Assembly (NCBI GenBank): GCA_019417325.1 | Contig: DXVO01000023.1 | Location: 248,001-312,000 of the forward strand | From: Parabacteroides sp. | Lineage (GTDB): Bacteria; Bacteroidota; Bacteroidia; Bacteroidales; Tannerellaceae | Direction: 5' to 3' | Length of the DNA stretch: 64,000 bases | In this document: piece after piece, positions 44,611 to 52,223 of the stretch | How positions within the stretch are numbered: the first letter of the stretch is position 1 | Layout of the letters: each line of letters begins with the position of its first letter | Notes under the pieces: generated by a model | The model's input: the letters and a program-made list of their open reading frames with translations, nothing else | Database searches by the model: none | Told to the model about the DNA's origin: nothing | Position numbers and translations under genes: made by a program

Positions 44611-45888
44611 ATGAATAATTCATTAAAACCGGAAACCCTCTGCGTACAGGGGGGCTGGCAACCGAAAAAAGGCGAACCCCGCGTTTTGCCTATCTATCAA
44701 AGTACGACCTTCAAGTATGAAACCAGCGAGCAGATGGCACGCTTGTTCGATTTGGAAGAGAGCGGTTACTTCTACACCCGTCTTCAGAATCCGACCAACG
44801 ATGCCGTTGCTTCCAAAATAGCAGCCCTGGAAGGTGGCGTAGGTGCTATGCTTACTGCTTCCGGACAAGCTGCCAACTTCTATGCCGTATTCAATATCTG
44901 TGAGGCAGGCGACCATATGGTGTGCTCATCCACTATCTACGGAGGGACATTCAACCTGTTCAGTGTGACGCTGAAAAAGCTGGGCATCGAAGTTACTTTC
45001 GTCGATGCGGATGCTTCCGAAGAAGAAATCTCGGCAGCTTTCCGCCCGAATACAAAGGCGTTATTTGGAGAAACCCTGTCTAATCCGAGTATGAATGTCC
45101 TGGATATCGAGAAGTTCGCACGCATCGCCCACAAGCACGGTGTTCCTTTAATTGTAGACAACACGTTTGCCACTCCTATCAACTGCCGCCCATTCGAATG
45201 GGGTGCCGACATCGTTACCCACTCCACTACCAAATATATGGACGGACATGCTACAGCTGTGGGTGGCGCCATTGTAGACAGTGGCAATTTCGACTGGGAT
45301 GCCCATGCAGACAAATTCCCGGGGCTGACCGAACCGGATGAATCGTATCATGGCTTGACTTATACAAAGGCATTCGGTAAAATGGCCTATATGACCAAAG
45401 CTACCGCCCAATTAATGCGTGACCTCGGCTCTATCCAGTCGCCGATGAATTCCTTCCTGTTGAATCTGGGACTGGAAACATTGCATCTGCGTATGCCTCA
45501 GCACTGTAAAAATGCACTGCAGGTGGCAGAATGGCTGGAAGCCAACGAGCAGGTGGCATGGGTTAATTTCCCGGGCTTAAAAAGCAATAAGTATTACGAA
45601 CTGGCTCAGAAGTATATGCCCAACGGTACTTGCGGCGTAATCGCATTCGGCTTGAAAGGCTCACGCGAAGATGCCATCCGTTTCATGGACAACCTGAAGA
45701 TGATTTGTATCGTTACCCACGTGGCCGATGCCCGTACTTGTGTATTGCACCCGGCAAGCCATACCCACCGCCAACTTACCGACGAACAATTGATTGAAGC
45801 CGGGGTTGCTCCTGATTTAATCCGTCTGTCTGTAGGTATCGAAAATGCCGGTGATATTATTGCGGATATTGAACAGGCATTGAAATAA
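44611..45888 (+). CDS. metY: O-acetylhomoserine aminocarboxypropyltransferase (sulfhydrylase)
   Basis: PLP enzyme of the Cys/Met metabolism family that makes homocysteine from O-acetylhomoserine and sulfide, in methionine synthesis. It has 425 residues, the MetY length rather than that of cystathionine gamma-synthase (about 380-400). The typical segments are ETLCVQGGWQPKKGEPRVLPIYQSTTF, YFYTRLQNPTNDAVASKIAALEGG, and DIVTHSTTKYMDGHATAVGG with the PLP-binding Lys at residue 208. The C-terminal HPASHTHRQLTDEQL follows, then LIRLSVGIENAGDIIADIEQAL. Cysteine synthase activity is a known side activity of relatives. Confidence 0.95.
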   Translation: MNNSLKPETLCVQGGWQPKKGEPRVLPIYQSTTFKYETSEQMARLFDLEESGYFYTRLQNPTNDAVASKIAALEGGVGAMLTASGQAANFYAVFNICEAGDHMVCSSTIYGGTFNLFSVTLKKLGIEVTFVDADASEEEISAAFRPNTKALFGETLSNPSMNVLDIEKFARIAHKHGVPLIVDNTFATPINCRPFEWGADIVTHSTTKYMDGHATAVGGAIVDSGNFDWDAHADKFPGLTEPDESYHGLTYTKAFGKMAYMTKATAQLMRDLGSIQSPMNSFLLNLGLETLHLRMPQHCKNALQVAEWLEANEQVAWVNFPGLKSNKYYELAQKYMPNGTCGVIAFGLKGSREDAIRFMDNLKMICIVTHVADARTCVLHPASHTHRQLTDEQLIEAGVAPDLIRLSVGIENAGDIIADIEQALK

Positions 45889-45958
45889 TGCTGTAGACCA
45901 AAACTCTGAATTCACAGAGAGAAGATAAACCAAGCCGCAGAAGCGGTTTAAATGAGAT

Positions 45959-45996
45959 ATAGCCTAAAGTTTTTTATGACTTTAGGCTATTTTTTG
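45959..45996 (+). terminator. Rho-independent terminator after metY
   Basis: A perfect 12-bp stem (45959-45970 with 45979-45990) followed by a T run. A smaller hairpin, AAGCCGC-agaa-GCGGTTT, precedes it at 45933-45950. Confidence 0.9.
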
Positions 45997-46096
45997 CCCT
46001 TCACTGTATTACACACATAAGGAAAAACATAGGATACCACTCTAAAAGGAAGACTTTTCCTGTATATTTTGTAATAAATTACCCAATAATCTATAG

Positions 46097-46296
46097 CGAG
46101 TCCATTAAAGACTACGTTAATATTTGGCAAATATATAAAGATATTACTACATATTAATACCATAACACTTTGATTATTAAGGCTTATTGCTTATAGAAAA
46201 CCCTCAAAATCGTGAGGATATATGAATCTCAACAACTTTCACGGCATGAATTTTCTTAAGATTCCCTAATTTTTAACGTAGTCTTTAATGGACTCG
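46097..46296. promoter_or_regulatory. Candidate invertible (phase-variable) promoter module
   Basis: The 24-bp arms (46097-46120 and 46273-46296, beginning CGAGTCCATTAAAG on the left) are perfect reverse complements separated by 152 bases. The total size fits invertible promoters of Bacteroides capsule and surface loci (arms roughly 19-25 bp, spacer 150-200). Just inside the left arm is a good -7 element facing left. Inversion would place it beside the right arm, facing the surface lipoprotein gene at 46426. As drawn the gene appears OFF. No invertase gene is in the window, so a genome-encoded enzyme acting in trans would be needed. Confidence 0.7.
46128..46135 (-). promoter_or_regulatory. 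-7 promoter element inside the invertible segment, now facing left
   Basis: Minus strand TATATTTG, 7 bases inside the left repeat arm. In this orientation its transcript would run into the repeat arm and the metY terminator. After inversion it would face the lipoprotein gene. Confidence 0.6.
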
Positions 46297-46425
46297 GAAT
46301 TATATCTTTTTGAATGAAAAATATTCAATTAAGCTGCTATCAGGAATGAATTAGACATCACGAAGAACCAGGTTCATTGAAAGCTGTCAATATAGGGTAA
46401 TAACAAATATGAACGATAAATATAT

Positions 46426-49400
46426 ATGAAAATGAACACAAAACTACAAGGTCTATGTCCCTCATGCAGGCCTCTACAGGCACTCGCGGCAAGTGCATAT
46501 CTGCTTGCCGCCGTGCTGCTTGCCTCTTCCTGTACGGCAGAGTCCGACAAGACAGACCGTACCCCGGCAGACGGAACAGACAGTGCCAACAAACGCGAAG
46601 TGCTTCTTTCCTTTAAGAACAAACTTACCGTAGCCACAACCAAATCGGAAACAAAAGCCGATGCACCCATCGCCACAAAAGAAGAGAACGCAATCTCCAC
46701 ACTGGATATTTACGTGTTCGCTTCTGCTGATGAGACAGGAACTTACACCTATCGCGAACGCTTCGCCTACCGCCCCGAAGGAGTGGCTCTGCCGGCAGGC
46801 GCCAATAAACTGAACCTTGCTGTCGGTACGGACGACGCTACCACCACCGCCCTGCTTGAACTCCAAAAAGGCATGTTCGTACGCCTTTACTGCCTTGCCA
46901 ACCAGACCGAACTGGTGAATACGGCAGGTGATAAAGTAGAAGACGCTTACTTCCAGCCACTCGAATACACTATGGAAACCGGGAACCTTGTCGAAGGGAC
47001 ACCTTCTGAAACAGACTTCCAGAAGCTCCATTCCCCGTTGCTTTCAGCGACAGGTACAGCATTGAACCTCCCCCTTCCGATGGTCGGTTCGCAAACCGTC
47101 TCTATCGACCTGACCGACTTCGGTTCTTCCGCACGCGTACAAACCGGATTTAAGTTAACACGTACAATGGCCCGCTTTGATGTGAGCAATATAGAGACTG
47201 ATTCCAAATTCCATCTGGAATCCATCTCGATGGGTAACGGACGGAAGGGAGTTTCTTTCTTCCCTGTCAAAGTATATGGCACATCTCCTGCTGCGGATGG
47301 CGATTTGATAACTTATCCTGAACGTACTTTTGAAGGCGACAAAGCCAATGAAGGCCTGCAAGTATCTGCTTTCTACAGTTACCCAAGCCCTTCGGCAGAT
47401 AAAGGTTACCTGATACTGAAAGGAACGTATCAGGTAAACCTGACAGAGACAAAAGACGTAACCTACCAGATACCTTTTGAACAGCCCACAGCCGATGGCG
47501 GCTCGGTTGCGCTTGAAATAAACAATAACCACCGGTACACGATAGGCATTACCAAGGCGGATGAGTATCATTTGGACTTCACGCTGGATGTAGCCGAATG
47601 GGATGAAGGCGGCGAGATAGACGGTCTTGACCCGACAGCCGGTTCCGGTGACTTTACTTTCGACCCGGACGGGATAGCAAACGCCGCAACGACTTTTGAT
47701 GAAACTAACAAAACGGTAACGATGCTCCTTGCCGATAACAGTAAGTTTTCCCTTTCCACAACCGCCAACTCTACCATGTCTTGCGCCATCCGGTATGCCG
47801 GAAACAATAAGAACTGCGACTGGCTGGATGTAAAAGAAGATCCGGCAACAAAGGCTGTAACCGCTTCCACCATCTCCGGCACGAAACATAAATATATAAT
47901 TTCAATGAAGGCGGATTATACCGGAGGCATTTACCCCCGTGGAATCATCCGTTTTATCGATGACGCTACCGGAAAGAGCAATACGCTGCTTGTCGAGGCG
48001 TTATCATCAATTCCTGAACTCGCCCTATCCGCATCTGACGGTACAAGTAGCTTTGCAGATAACAAGCTGACTTTGAAAGCGACATCATCTGTTGCTACTC
48101 CTTCCGTTACACTTACCGTCAATTGTCAGGGTGGCAGCAAACTGGCTGATTTCCCCGAATGGATGACCGTGGATAAAACGGAAAGCAGCAATGATGAAGA
48201 CACGTATAAGTTTGAAGTGAAAGTGGATAAGGACGACTTCCCGATTACCAATCCGGGTGAAGTTACCTTTAAATTCCAGCATAAACTGGATGCTTTGAAA
48301 GAACTGCCCGTAACGCTGTCGATAGAGGATGAACCCTCATTTACCCCTTCTTGTACAATCTCTGATTTTGAATCCAAAACAATCGACAGCCGCAGTGCCT
48401 TGCGAATAGGAACAGCCGGTGGAACTGTGACGGTAAAAGTCGCTTCTTTATTTTCTCCTTCTGTTCAGACATCGGGAGATGTTGCTTTTGGGGGTGATTT
48501 ATCCTGGTTTACAACCGAAGTGGCAACCCCTATAGTTAGCAATAATCGGCGTGTTTATAATGTGAAAGCAGAAGTTAGCGCTTGTAACGGTGATGATAAA
48601 CTTTATCAGGCGAACAAAGCTGTGCTCAATATTCAAAGCGGAAGTACCACAGTAAAAGAATATGACTTTTACCGCAGTGCCAATACCGTAACTTATCCCG
48701 TCAGCGACACCAAGCGTTATACCGCCATCCAAATGACAGGAAAAGACGGTAAGACCTATTATTGGTCTCCTGTTAATTTGGGTGCGACTGAGATACCTAC
48801 CACCGTCCCTTCCGCTTCCTCTACAGCCAGTGGCACAAATGATATTACAGCAACTTGCGGTCTGTTATTCCAGTGGGGTCGTCAATATGGATTCACAAAT
48901 ACCAACAATAGCGATATCACCAATGCTGAAAAGTTTGATGGTAAAACCGACCCGTTGGGTTTCCCTACGGGTGAGGGAGCCCTTGCCGACATGAGCCCGT
49001 GGGATAAGAAGTTTATCGTGTATAGCTCTTCTAATCCAAATACGGGGGGGAACTGGTTGCTTTTCACCGAGGGCGCAGATAACCTGTCAAGTAGTAGTAT
49101 GCAGCCGGAGGCTTGGTATCAGAAATTATGGAATTTGGATGAGGTAGCCAGTACAACTGTCGATGCTACAAAGACAACCCGTAAAACCCCTTATGACCCT
49201 TGCCCTGCCGGTTGGCGTGTTCCTACTGCTGCCGAATGGCAGACTATAGGTGCCGATAATTCCAGTACCGGTAAAAGTTGGGATAGTTCCACTCACTTAA
49301 TGACTATCGCAGCGGTCAGCGGCCCTAAATTGCTTTTGCCTGCTGCGGGCTATCGGTACAACAGTCTTGGTTCGTCCAATTATCAGGGTTCCCTCGGCTA

Positions 49401-49527
49401 CTACTGGTCGTCGTCAGTGCCGTCCGGTAGTACGCGCGCCCGTAACGTGAACTTCAACAGTGCTACGTTCTACCAGACTACAGACCTCAGGGCGAACGGG
49501 TTCTCGGTTAGGTGTCTCCAAGAATAA
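46426..49527 (+). CDS. Large surface lipoprotein, fimbrillin/Mfa-like N-terminus with FISUMP tail
   Basis: A 1033-residue lipoprotein, probably a cell-surface adhesin or fimbrial tip. The signal ends in the lipobox LLASSC (Cys near 37). About residues 60-390 resemble Mfa1/FimA-like proteins (ISTLDIYVFASADETGTYTY, RTMARFDVSNI, the anchor and strand motifs of that family). About 400-720 hold beta-sandwich repeats of the BACON/Ig type (WLDVKEDPATKAVTAS, FPEWMTVDKTESSND). About 745-1033 form a FISUMP domain (YTAIQMTGKDGKTYYWSPVNLGA, PYDPCPAGWRVPTAAEWQ) ending RANGFSVRCLQE, the C-type-lectin-like tail used by many diversified proteins. The promoter module lies 130 bases upstream. Ligand unknown. 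Confidence 0.85.
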   Translation: MKMNTKLQGLCPSCRPLQALAASAYLLAAVLLASSCTAESDKTDRTPADGTDSANKREVLLSFKNKLTVATTKSETKADAPIATKEENAISTLDIYVFASADETGTYTYRERFAYRPEGVALPAGANKLNLAVGTDDATTTALLELQKGMFVRLYCLANQTELVNTAGDKVEDAYFQPLEYTMETGNLVEGTPSETDFQKLHSPLLSATGTALNLPLPMVGSQTVSIDLTDFGSSARVQTGFKLTRTMARFDVSNIETDSKFHLESISMGNGRKGVSFFPVKVYGTSPAADGDLITYPERTFEGDKANEGLQVSAFYSYPSPSADKGYLILKGTYQVNLTETKDVTYQIPFEQPTADGGSVALEINNNHRYTIGITKADEYHLDFTLDVAEWDEGGEIDGLDPTAGSGDFTFDPDGIANAATTFDETNKTVTMLLADNSKFSLSTTANSTMSCAIRYAGNNKNCDWLDVKEDPATKAVTASTISGTKHKYIISMKADYTGGIYPRGIIRFIDDATGKSNTLLVEALSSIPELALSASDGTSSFADNKLTLKATSSVATPSVTLTVNCQGGSKLADFPEWMTVDKTESSNDEDTYKFEVKVDKDDFPITNPGEVTFKFQHKLDALKELPVTLSIEDEPSFTPSCTISDFESKTIDSRSALRIGTAGGTVTVKVASLFSPSVQTSGDVAFGGDLSWFTTEVATPIVSNNRRVYNVKAEVSACNGDDKLYQANKAVLNIQSGSTTVKEYDFYRSANTVTYPVSDTKRYTAIQMTGKDGKTYYWSPVNLGATEIPTTVPSASSTASGTNDITATCGLLFQWGRQYGFTNTNNSDITNAEKFDGKTDPLGFPTGEGALADMSPWDKKFIVYSSSNPNTGGNWLLFTEGADNLSSSSMQPEAWYQKLWNLDEVASTTVDATKTTRKTPYDPCPAGWRVPTAAEWQTIGADNSSTGKSWDSSTHLMTIAAVSGPKLLLPAAGYRYNSLGSSNYQGSLGYYWSSSVPSGSTRARNVNFNSATFYQTTDLRANGFSVRCLQE
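49405..49527 (+). other. Candidate hypervariable 3-prime end (DGR variable-region-like)
   Basis: The last 40 codons encode GYYWSSSVPSGSTRARNVNF and then NSATFYQTTDLRANGFSVRC. The frame words (YYWSSS, NVNF, RANGFSVRC) are those seen in retroelement-diversified FISUMP/lectin tails, and the positions between them are what one expects when template AAC codons are randomised. Codon choice (ACG CGC GCC CGT, AGG, GGG) differs from the rest of the gene. No template repeat or reverse transcriptase is present in the window. Confidence 0.45.
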
Positions 49528-49531
49528 AAAA

Positions 49532-49571
49532 GGTCGGCGAATTAGCTAAGGCTGATCTTCAATTGCCGACC
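49532..49571 (+). repeat. Hairpin just after the lipoprotein stop codon
   Basis: GGTCGGC (49532-49538) pairs with GCCGACC (49565-49571), and AATT with AATT inside, with one bulged G. No T run follows, so it may be a mRNA processing or cruciform element rather than a terminator. Confidence 0.6.
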
Positions 49572-49607
49572 GCATTCGATTGATTCGATGCTAAAAATAA
49601 TACAACC

Positions 49608-49637
49608 TGCCTGCTGCCCCTTTTCCGGCAGCAGGCA
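49608..49637 (+). repeat. GC-rich hairpin before the DUF4469 gene
   Basis: A perfect 11-bp stem TGCCTGCTGCC / GGCAGCAGGCA with an 8-base loop, 17 bases before the ATG at 49655. No T run. It may separate expression of the lipoprotein and the next gene. Confidence 0.65.
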
Positions 49638-49654
49638 TAAATAAACATCATATT

Positions 49655-50398
49655 ATGTCTGATTTACTTTTATACGCGGACTTGTACGACAATCCGCTTA
49701 CCGAGAAAGAAGGTGATTTCAGCGCCAAGCCCAAAATCACAGGGACAGTACACAACGCAGATATTGCACGCCGTATCGTGGAGAAACGTACCGAATACCG
49801 GCAGGAAACCATCGAGAACATCCTACGTATGGCAGACGAAGAGAAATCCATCGCCATCGCCGAAGGAAAGTGCGTAGTGGATGGCGTAGGGCAATATATC
49901 CCCCAGATAAAGGGAGGCTTCGACAGTGAAACCGAAAACTTCGACACGCAGAAACACACATTAACCGTAAGCTACACCTCCGGCAAAACCCTACGCGACA
50001 AACTCAAACAAACGACAGTCGTTATCAACGGAGCCGCCAAAACAGGCCCGGTTATCGGCAAGGTAGCCAATGCAGTAGACGGTACGGAAACCCTTATCAC
50101 CGGTATGCCGATTATCGTGGAAGGAACCAACCTCCGTATCTTTGGCGACAACGCAAGCAACGGCTTCTACTTTGTTCCCACAACAGCCGACGGAACACCC
50201 ATAAAAGCCGAGGTACTGGTAGACAACCTGCCTTCGAAACTGGTAGTCATGGTTCCCTATACCCTGCCGGAAGGCGACTACTATGTAAAAGTAACCACCC
50301 AGTACGGACGTGGCGGAACGGTTAAAGAACCCCGCTCCTACCAATATCCCCTGCTCCTCTCCGTACCCGGCGATGGAGACAAACCGGAAGAACTCTAA
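49655..50398 (+). CDS. DUF4469 protein with HU-like N-terminal DNA-binding-type domain
   Basis: A 247-residue protein without a signal peptide. About residues 1-125 resemble the IHF/HU-like domain of Bacteroidales proteins (LLYADLYDNPLTEKEGDFSAKP, then GTVHNADIARRIVEKRTEYRQETI), and the C-terminal half is the DUF4469 Ig-like domain (GPVIGKVANAVDGTETLITGMPIIVEG, FVPTTADGTPIKAEVLVDN). The role is unknown; relatives are often scattered beside surface-protein or mobile genes. It lies 127 bases after the large lipoprotein gene on the same strand, with two hairpins between, so co-transcription is possible but not certain. Confidence 0.8.
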   Translation: MSDLLLYADLYDNPLTEKEGDFSAKPKITGTVHNADIARRIVEKRTEYRQETIENILRMADEEKSIAIAEGKCVVDGVGQYIPQIKGGFDSETENFDTQKHTLTVSYTSGKTLRDKLKQTTVVINGAAKTGPVIGKVANAVDGTETLITGMPIIVEGTNLRIFGDNASNGFYFVPTTADGTPIKAEVLVDNLPSKLVVMVPYTLPEGDYYVKVTTQYGRGGTVKEPRSYQYPLLLSVPGDGDKPEEL

Positions 50399-50412
50399 AC
50401 CCTCCTTTTGAA

Positions 50413-50515
50413 GGAGCCGATTCAGTGTCTAATCTGAAGCACCTTCAGACGAGGCGCTGAAGCCATGTCAGATTATACACTGAAGCCGTGTCAGATTAGG
50501 CTCTGACACGGCTCC
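50413..50515 (+). terminator. Large structured terminator-like region after the DUF4469 gene
   Basis: GGAGCCG (50413-50419) pairs with CGGCTCC (50509-50515), with CTAATCTGA and TCAGATTAG inside. The core holds two 19-base direct repeats (starting 50457 and 50480, CTGAAGCC then TGTCAGATTA) with one mismatch. It may be a convergent terminator for this gene and trxB. Confidence 0.6.
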
Positions 50516-50554
50516 CTTATATATAGTCGCTTGCTCTATATTCCTTTCACCTGA

Positions 50555-51508
50555 TTATTTCCCGATTTCGGATAAATAGCGTTCAGCTTCGATAGCTGCT
50601 TTGCATCCGCTACCGGCAGCAGTAATCGCCTGACGGTAATGTGGGTCTGCTACGTCTCCGGCAGCAAACACGCCCGGCACCCGGGTTTTCGGAGTTCCCG
50701 GAACCGTATTGATATAACCTACTTCGTCCGTATCCACCCACGGTTTGAAGATGTCCGAGTTCGGTTTATGACCGATAGCAAGGAAGAAACCGTCGATGGC
50801 AATATCCACTTTTTCTTCATCCGGTTCGCCCATACGTTTTACCAGGTGTGCACCTTCCACGCCGTCTTCGCCAAACAGTCCCAGTGTGTTATGTTCGAAT
50901 AAAACTGTGATGTTCGGAGCCTTTATCACCCGGTCTTGCATTACTTTGGAAGCACGCAGGAATGGTTTGCGGACAATCAGGTATACCTGTTTGGCAAGGC
51001 TGGACAAATAAAGGGCCTCCTCGCAAGCAGTATCCCCGCCTCCTACTACAGCTACGGTTTTCTTGCGATAGAAGAAACCGTCGCAGGTTGCACAAGCAGA
51101 AACACCCATGCCGGCATATTTCTGTTCGTCGGGCAATCCTAAATATTTTGCAGTGGCTCCGGTTGCGATAATCAGGGTTTCCGTTTCGATAACCTTTTCA
51201 CCGTCTATGGTCACTTTATAGGGAGCAGCCGATAAATCCGAGCTTGTGGCAATGCCGATACGCATATCCGCACCGAAACGGGCTGCCTGTTTTTTCAAAT
51301 CTTCCATCAACTCCGGACCGGTGATACCTTCCGGATAGCCCGGGAAGTTTTCCACTTCCGTAGTGGTGGTCAACTGTCCGCCCGGTTGTATCCCTTCGTA
51401 AAGGACAGGAGACAAATTTGCACGGGATGCGTAAATGGCAGCCGTATATCCGGCAGGACCGGAACCAATAATCAGGCAACGAACTTTTTCGTTTGTAGAG
51501 TCACTCAT
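50555..51508 (-). CDS. trxB: Thioredoxin reductase
   Basis: FAD/NADPH flavoprotein (317 residues) that reduces thioredoxin in the cytosol. The FAD motif is CLIIGSGPAGYTAAIYASRA at the N-terminus, the redox-active pair is CATC at 139-142 (SACATCDGFFYRKK), the NADPH motif is VVGGGDTACEEALYLS, and the C-terminal FAD contact is GVFAAGDVADPHYRQAITAAGSGCKAAIEAERYL. All essential residues are intact. It is followed 40 bases upstream on the same strand by the LolA-like gene, so the lolA-trxB order may be an operon with ftsK further upstream. Confidence 0.98.
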   Translation of the reverse strand: MSDSTNEKVRCLIIGSGPAGYTAAIYASRANLSPVLYEGIQPGGQLTTTTEVENFPGYPEGITGPELMEDLKKQAARFGADMRIGIATSSDLSAAPYKVTIDGEKVIETETLIIATGATAKYLGLPDEQKYAGMGVSACATCDGFFYRKKTVAVVGGGDTACEEALYLSSLAKQVYLIVRKPFLRASKVMQDRVIKAPNITVLFEHNTLGLFGEDGVEGAHLVKRMGEPDEEKVDIAIDGFFLAIGHKPNSDIFKPWVDTDEVGYINTVPGTPKTRVPGVFAAGDVADPHYRQAITAAGSGCKAAIEAERYLSEIGK

Positions 51509-51548
51509 AGTTTTTAAAATTGATAGTTGATAATGAATACTGTAAAGA

Positions 51549-52187
51549 TTACCTTAAGTCTATGACTTCGGCATGCGGGTACTCTTTTTCGTTAAAAACA
51601 AAGAAACTGTCGGGTTGGTTTACCCCGGTTTTCATTTTGCCGATACGTATTGTATTGCTGATGCCGTTTTTAGCTGTAATAGAGATGGATACCGGAAGGT
51701 TGGAAAACTTGTCCACCTGCAAATCGATTTTGACAATCGTGCCTTTCTGTTTCGGAATCAACTCTATGTCGTGTGCCGTCTTTCCATTAAAAGCCGTGCT
51801 GCTACCCATATATTTCGCATGGAAGCCTTCTTTATAGGAACGCAACAGCAAGGTGGGATTTGTCATTTGCAACTCCTCTCCCGTAGGGGTGGATACATTT
51901 ACTTCTTCGGTCTGTTCCAGATAGGTCCATTGCGTTGTTCCATCGAACCAGGTCACCATATCCGGAGTTTTCAGCACGAATTTATCTCCTTTAATATCTA
52001 TGGTACCATCGAAACTTTCGGATACGTTATCCATATCCGAATTTGCCTGCATGGTAAAACCGGCCGACAGTCCGTTGGACTTTTCATACATGGAAGCGGC
52101 TTTATCGAGTATGGATGCCACATTCTGTGCACCTGCTTCCGAAAAGAGGCAGAACAGGGAAATGAACAGGTATATTACTTTCTTCAT
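51549..52187 (-). CDS. LolA-like outer membrane lipoprotein carrier
   Basis: Periplasmic protein of 212 residues from the ATG at 52187, with a signal peptide (MKKVIYLFISLFCLFSEAGA). The mature part resembles the LolA fold: GLSAGFTMQANSDMDNVSESFDGTIDIKGDKFVL, TPDMVTWFDGTTQWTY and KIDLQVDKFSNLPVSISI. It would shuttle lipoproteins from the inner membrane to the outer membrane. An upstream open extension begins from a TTG and is not used. It lies between ftsK and trxB; the ftsK-lolA order is also found in other bacteria. Confidence 0.88.
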   Translation of the reverse strand: MKKVIYLFISLFCLFSEAGAQNVASILDKAASMYEKSNGLSAGFTMQANSDMDNVSESFDGTIDIKGDKFVLKTPDMVTWFDGTTQWTYLEQTEEVNVSTPTGEELQMTNPTLLLRSYKEGFHAKYMGSSTAFNGKTAHDIELIPKQKGTIVKIDLQVDKFSNLPVSISITAKNGISNTIRIGKMKTGVNQPDSFFVFNEKEYPHAEVIDLR

Positions 52188-52223
52188 AAGATGAAAATTC
52201 AATAAACATTATACATAAAAAGC

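Larger units (their letters stand above)
45997..46425. other. Intergenic region with the inverted-repeat module
   Basis: No gene in about 430 bases. It is dominated by the 200-bp inverted-repeat module (46097-46296). Downstream of it, 46297-46425, is AT-rich and contains no clean -7 element; TATATCTTTTTG at 46301-46312 is only similar. The leader between the right repeat and the lipoprotein ATG is about 130 bases. Confidence 0.6.

Noticed and set aside
46374..46700. Minus-strand open frame opposite the start of the large lipoprotein
   Set aside because: Antisense shadow; low-complexity Ser/Val content and no start context.
46426..50398. A complete diversity-generating retroelement cassette
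   Set aside because: No reverse transcriptase, accessory protein or template repeat was found anywhere in the window. Only the tail of one protein resembles a target.
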